Position numbers and translations under genes: made by a program. Below the pieces are notes generated by a model. That model was not told where the DNA came from. It worked only from the letters and a program-made list of their open reading frames with translations, and ran no database searches. A DNA stretch of 64,000 nucleotides from Kuschelorhynchus macadamiae. Taxonomy: Eukaryota > Arthropoda > Insecta > Coleoptera > Curculionidae. The stretch covers positions 1,158,501-1,222,500 of the forward strand of contig JAUTXW010000143.1 in NCBI GenBank assembly GCA_030620095.1, given 5' to 3'. Below are positions 61,621-64,000 of the stretch, in pieces (within the stretch, counting starts at the first letter, position 1; the number at the start of each line of letters is the position of its first letter).

Positions 61621-62406
61621 AAGTGAAGAGTACTGTAATGTACTCTACTAAGCAGTGAATATGTTATTATAGCAAGTATATATATTTTTTTAGAATTAAA
61701 ATGAAGTGCCAGTAAGTGCTTAGTTCTATATTTATCTATTAATTTATTAGGTTCGGCTTTTTCTCATAAACATATTAGCGTAATAACCTCTATGATAATC
61801 CTAAAAAGTAATTTTATTATATTTTTATTTTTTATTTTAGAAAAATGGCCATCCAACAGACACACAGAGGACTAAAACTGAAATCTAGGTGGTAATAATT
61901 TACTTTAAAAAGCGTCAATTTTTACAATATTAGTTGAATTACAACTTATCCACTAACCAAAAAGTGCAATAATTACAATTATAAATCACTTAGAACAATA
62001 ACTATCAAAGATGAGACTGGAAACTTTTAAAAACCTATGCGATTCGTTTGCTTTTCTTTTCGAAAACAATTACAAGTTAAAGCTATATTTTTACATAGAA
62101 GGCCATGCCAAGAACAATAACATTTCTAAAAATAATCAAATATGTTGTTTAAAGTGACATTTTGATTACGAGGTCAAAGTTTGACGTTAAGTGTACGAGT
62201 TTTGGTTTAAAATAAGTTGCGATAATCGTAGGTATTAAAAAAACTTTTTTTTTTTGCGGATTTGTGAATGAAAAATAGTAAAGGCCAACTATTGCCAAAA
62301 AGAAGAGTGCATTTTTGAATGGACTGGAGCATTAGCTTTTCGGTAAGATTTCTTAGTTTTTGCGGAAACATGCGGAACAGTTTTTTTTCTTGTTTTAGAA
62401 CCAATT
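61621..62406. other. Rest of tandem unit 3, then Transib 5' region
   Basis: 61640-61850 is the part of the 1.17-kb unit displaced by the LINE. 61850-62406 precedes the Transib ORF and should contain its 5' end. The word cacagag at 61862 is only a weak candidate for the CACWRTG-type terminus. Confidence 0.4.
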
Positions 62407-64000
62407 ATGTTTAACGTCTCTAGGAGAACGTATTTTCAAATATGGCATCAGTCTGCAAAGAGAAATTCTCATGAAGCTTTGCTTACTATTTTAATGGAAA
62501 ACTTTCAAGTAGGGGTCATTAACAAAGAAACTCATGCGCAGTGGAAAGGCATTGTTTGCGATTTTTCAAAGAAAATTCAAGAGAGGTGGGCAAAGTCGGG
62601 AAGAAAAATGGACTATTTTTTAAAGAAGTACGCAAACTGGTTGGATGGGGATGATTTATTTTTTCAAGTGATTGATGCTAATGAATGCACGGGTTTAGAA
62701 CAACCGAGATCATCCGGACGACCACCAAAGCCACTCGGAGAAGTTAAATATCGATCAAAGAAAAAAAAAGTTCAGCACTTACTTTCTTCCAGTGTTGAAG
62801 AACTTACATTTGCAGCTGAGGTTGCCTTAAGAGGTGATGGTAAAAGAGATGCAGCGGCGTTATTAAAAGAAATAACTTCGGCATCGCCAAATCGCTCAAC
62901 CCAAATTAAGCATTTGAGACGGGAAAAGGAAAACAAGATCGTGACTCAATACAGCAAAGAAGAAGCCTTAGCTCTTTTCGTGGATTGCAGATTGACAAAA
63001 CAATCATATATTCATTTAAGAAAAAGTGCTCGGGACAGAGGACATTTACTATATCCATCATACAATGAACTACAAAAAGCCAAAAATGAATGTTGTCGTT
63101 TAAGCGAATGTATTAGTGTGGGTGAGACAAAAGCCGAAATTGACCTTCAGGCGTTACTTGATCATACTGCGCAGCGTCTGTCTATCGTGCAAGAATCCGT
63201 TTTAAAGTATTTTGCTTCAACATCGAGACAGGTAAGTGATCTTATTTTAATTAGTAAGTGGGGATGCGATGGTAGTTCTGGGCATAGTAGATATAAGCAA
63301 AAGTTTAATGAATCTTTGGAAGCTGATGATGAATATTTGTTTACTTTTTCTTTGGTGCCTATTAAATTACACTCCATCAATGATCCGCAAACCTATATTT
63401 GGCAGAATCAAAACTCGTCATCAACCAAACTATGCCGTCCAATAAAATTTTTATATTCAAAAGAAACAAATGATATGGTGAATTTAGAGACAAAAGTTAT
63501 TCAGAACCAAATTTTAAATTTACGTCCATCTGAAATAAGTTTTAGTAATGGAAACCGTTCAATAAATATTCATCATCAGCTTCTTTTGACGATGATTGAC
63601 GGGAAGGTATGCAATACGCTAAGTGGTAACAAATCTTCTCAGACCTGTTATATCTGCAAAGCAACACCAAAAACCATGAACCTAGTGCCAAACGAGACCT
63701 CTGTCATTGTTGAGAATTATGGCTTTGGTCTATCTACTTTACATGCATGGATAAGATCCTTTGAGTGTTTGTTACATATTAGTTACAAATTAAATTTAAA
63801 AACATGGCAAGCAAAAGGCAGTGAATCTAAAGCTGAAATTGAAAGACAAAAGTCCGAAATACAAAAAAAATTTAAAACAGAATTGGGATTGATTGTAGAT
63901 AGACCAAAGCCTGGTTTCGGATCAACCAATGATGGCAACACGGCCAGGAAATTTTTCCTTAACCCATAAAAGAGTGCAGATATAACTGGTCTGGATGAAA
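62407..64000 (+). pseudogene. Transib transposase (RAG1-core relative), one nonsense stop, cut by window end
   Basis: An open frame of 520 codons from ATG 62407. It carries the Transib pattern: MFNVSRR start, basic linker, then the catalytic region with WGCDGSSGHSRYKQKF (first catalytic D288), IWQNQNSSSTKLCRPIKF (331-348), LLLTMIDGKVCN (second D398), the zinc-binding CYIC pair (C414, C417) and GLSTLHAWIRSFECLLHISY (441-460). STNDGNTARKFF (506-517) follows. TAA at 63967-63969 interrupts where relatives usually have E (NPEKS), and the same frame goes on KSADITGLDE to the window edge. Transib proteins run to about 650-700 residues; the third catalytic residue (E) lies beyond the window. Otherwise remarkably intact, suggesting a recent copy. 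Confidence 0.85.

Noticed and set aside
61855..61870. cacacagagg as the Transib terminal heptamer
   Set aside because: It does not match CACWRTG well, and no partner TIR is in the window.

Overview
The window looks like strongly AT-rich arthropod, most likely insect, nuclear DNA. It carries insect-type non-LTR retrotransposons (R4/Dong, CR1/Jockey-group and LOA-like), a Transib (RAG1-like) transposase, Penelope-type sequence, a Gypsy fragment, MITEs and long (TA)n tracts. I could not support any intact host gene, tRNA, rRNA or CRISPR array. Almost everything recognisable is mobile-element derived and most of it is broken. The species cannot be read from the sequence.

Layout. 1-10.5 kb: simple and tandem repeats, two MITE-like elements and one consensus hammerhead ribozyme (HHR) motif. 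10.5-15.7 kb: a minus-strand cluster of three R4/Dong-type LINE copies. One copy is split by an 897-bp inverted-repeat element with a 15-bp target duplication; a mariner-like transposase remnant abuts it. 18-19.5 kb: a tandem HHR repeat and an inverted-repeat element with another HHR. 19.6-21.4 kb: a minus-strand LINE remnant. 22-24 kb: a variant HHR and a ~130-bp tandem repeat. 25-26.3 kb: a Gypsy protease-RT remnant. 27-30 kb: an inverted copy of the 18-kb HHR repeat, a decayed insect multicopy gene, and a second tandem HHR repeat. 32.7-36 kb: a minus-strand LINE. 38.7-41 kb: an integrase pseudogene inside terminal inverted repeats. 43.9-47.3 kb: a SWIM-type pseudogene and the longest LINE ORF. 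48.1-52.9 kb: a LOA-like LINE with a target duplication. 55.8-61.9 kb: ~1.17-kb tandem units interrupted by a Penelope-like fragment and by a LINE. 62.4-64 kb: Transib transposase, cut by the window end.

The most interesting theme is a recurring self-cleaving-RNA signature. At least seven sequence families here carry a hammerhead-like scaffold (stem I, CUGANGA core, stem II, GAAA, very short or palindromic stem III, NUH cleavage triplet). Two are tandem arrays with ~228-bp and ~331-bp monomers, the architecture of animal retrozymes, which are non-autonomous HHR elements thought to be copied by Penelope-like RTs. Three or four other families keep the scaffold but share a UUGANAA core. That is the paired change C3U plus G8A, which would preserve the 3-8 base pair of the catalytic core. 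A decayed Penelope-like GIY-YIG sequence with such a variant lies in the same window. All structure claims were made by eye and need folding and cleavage tests.
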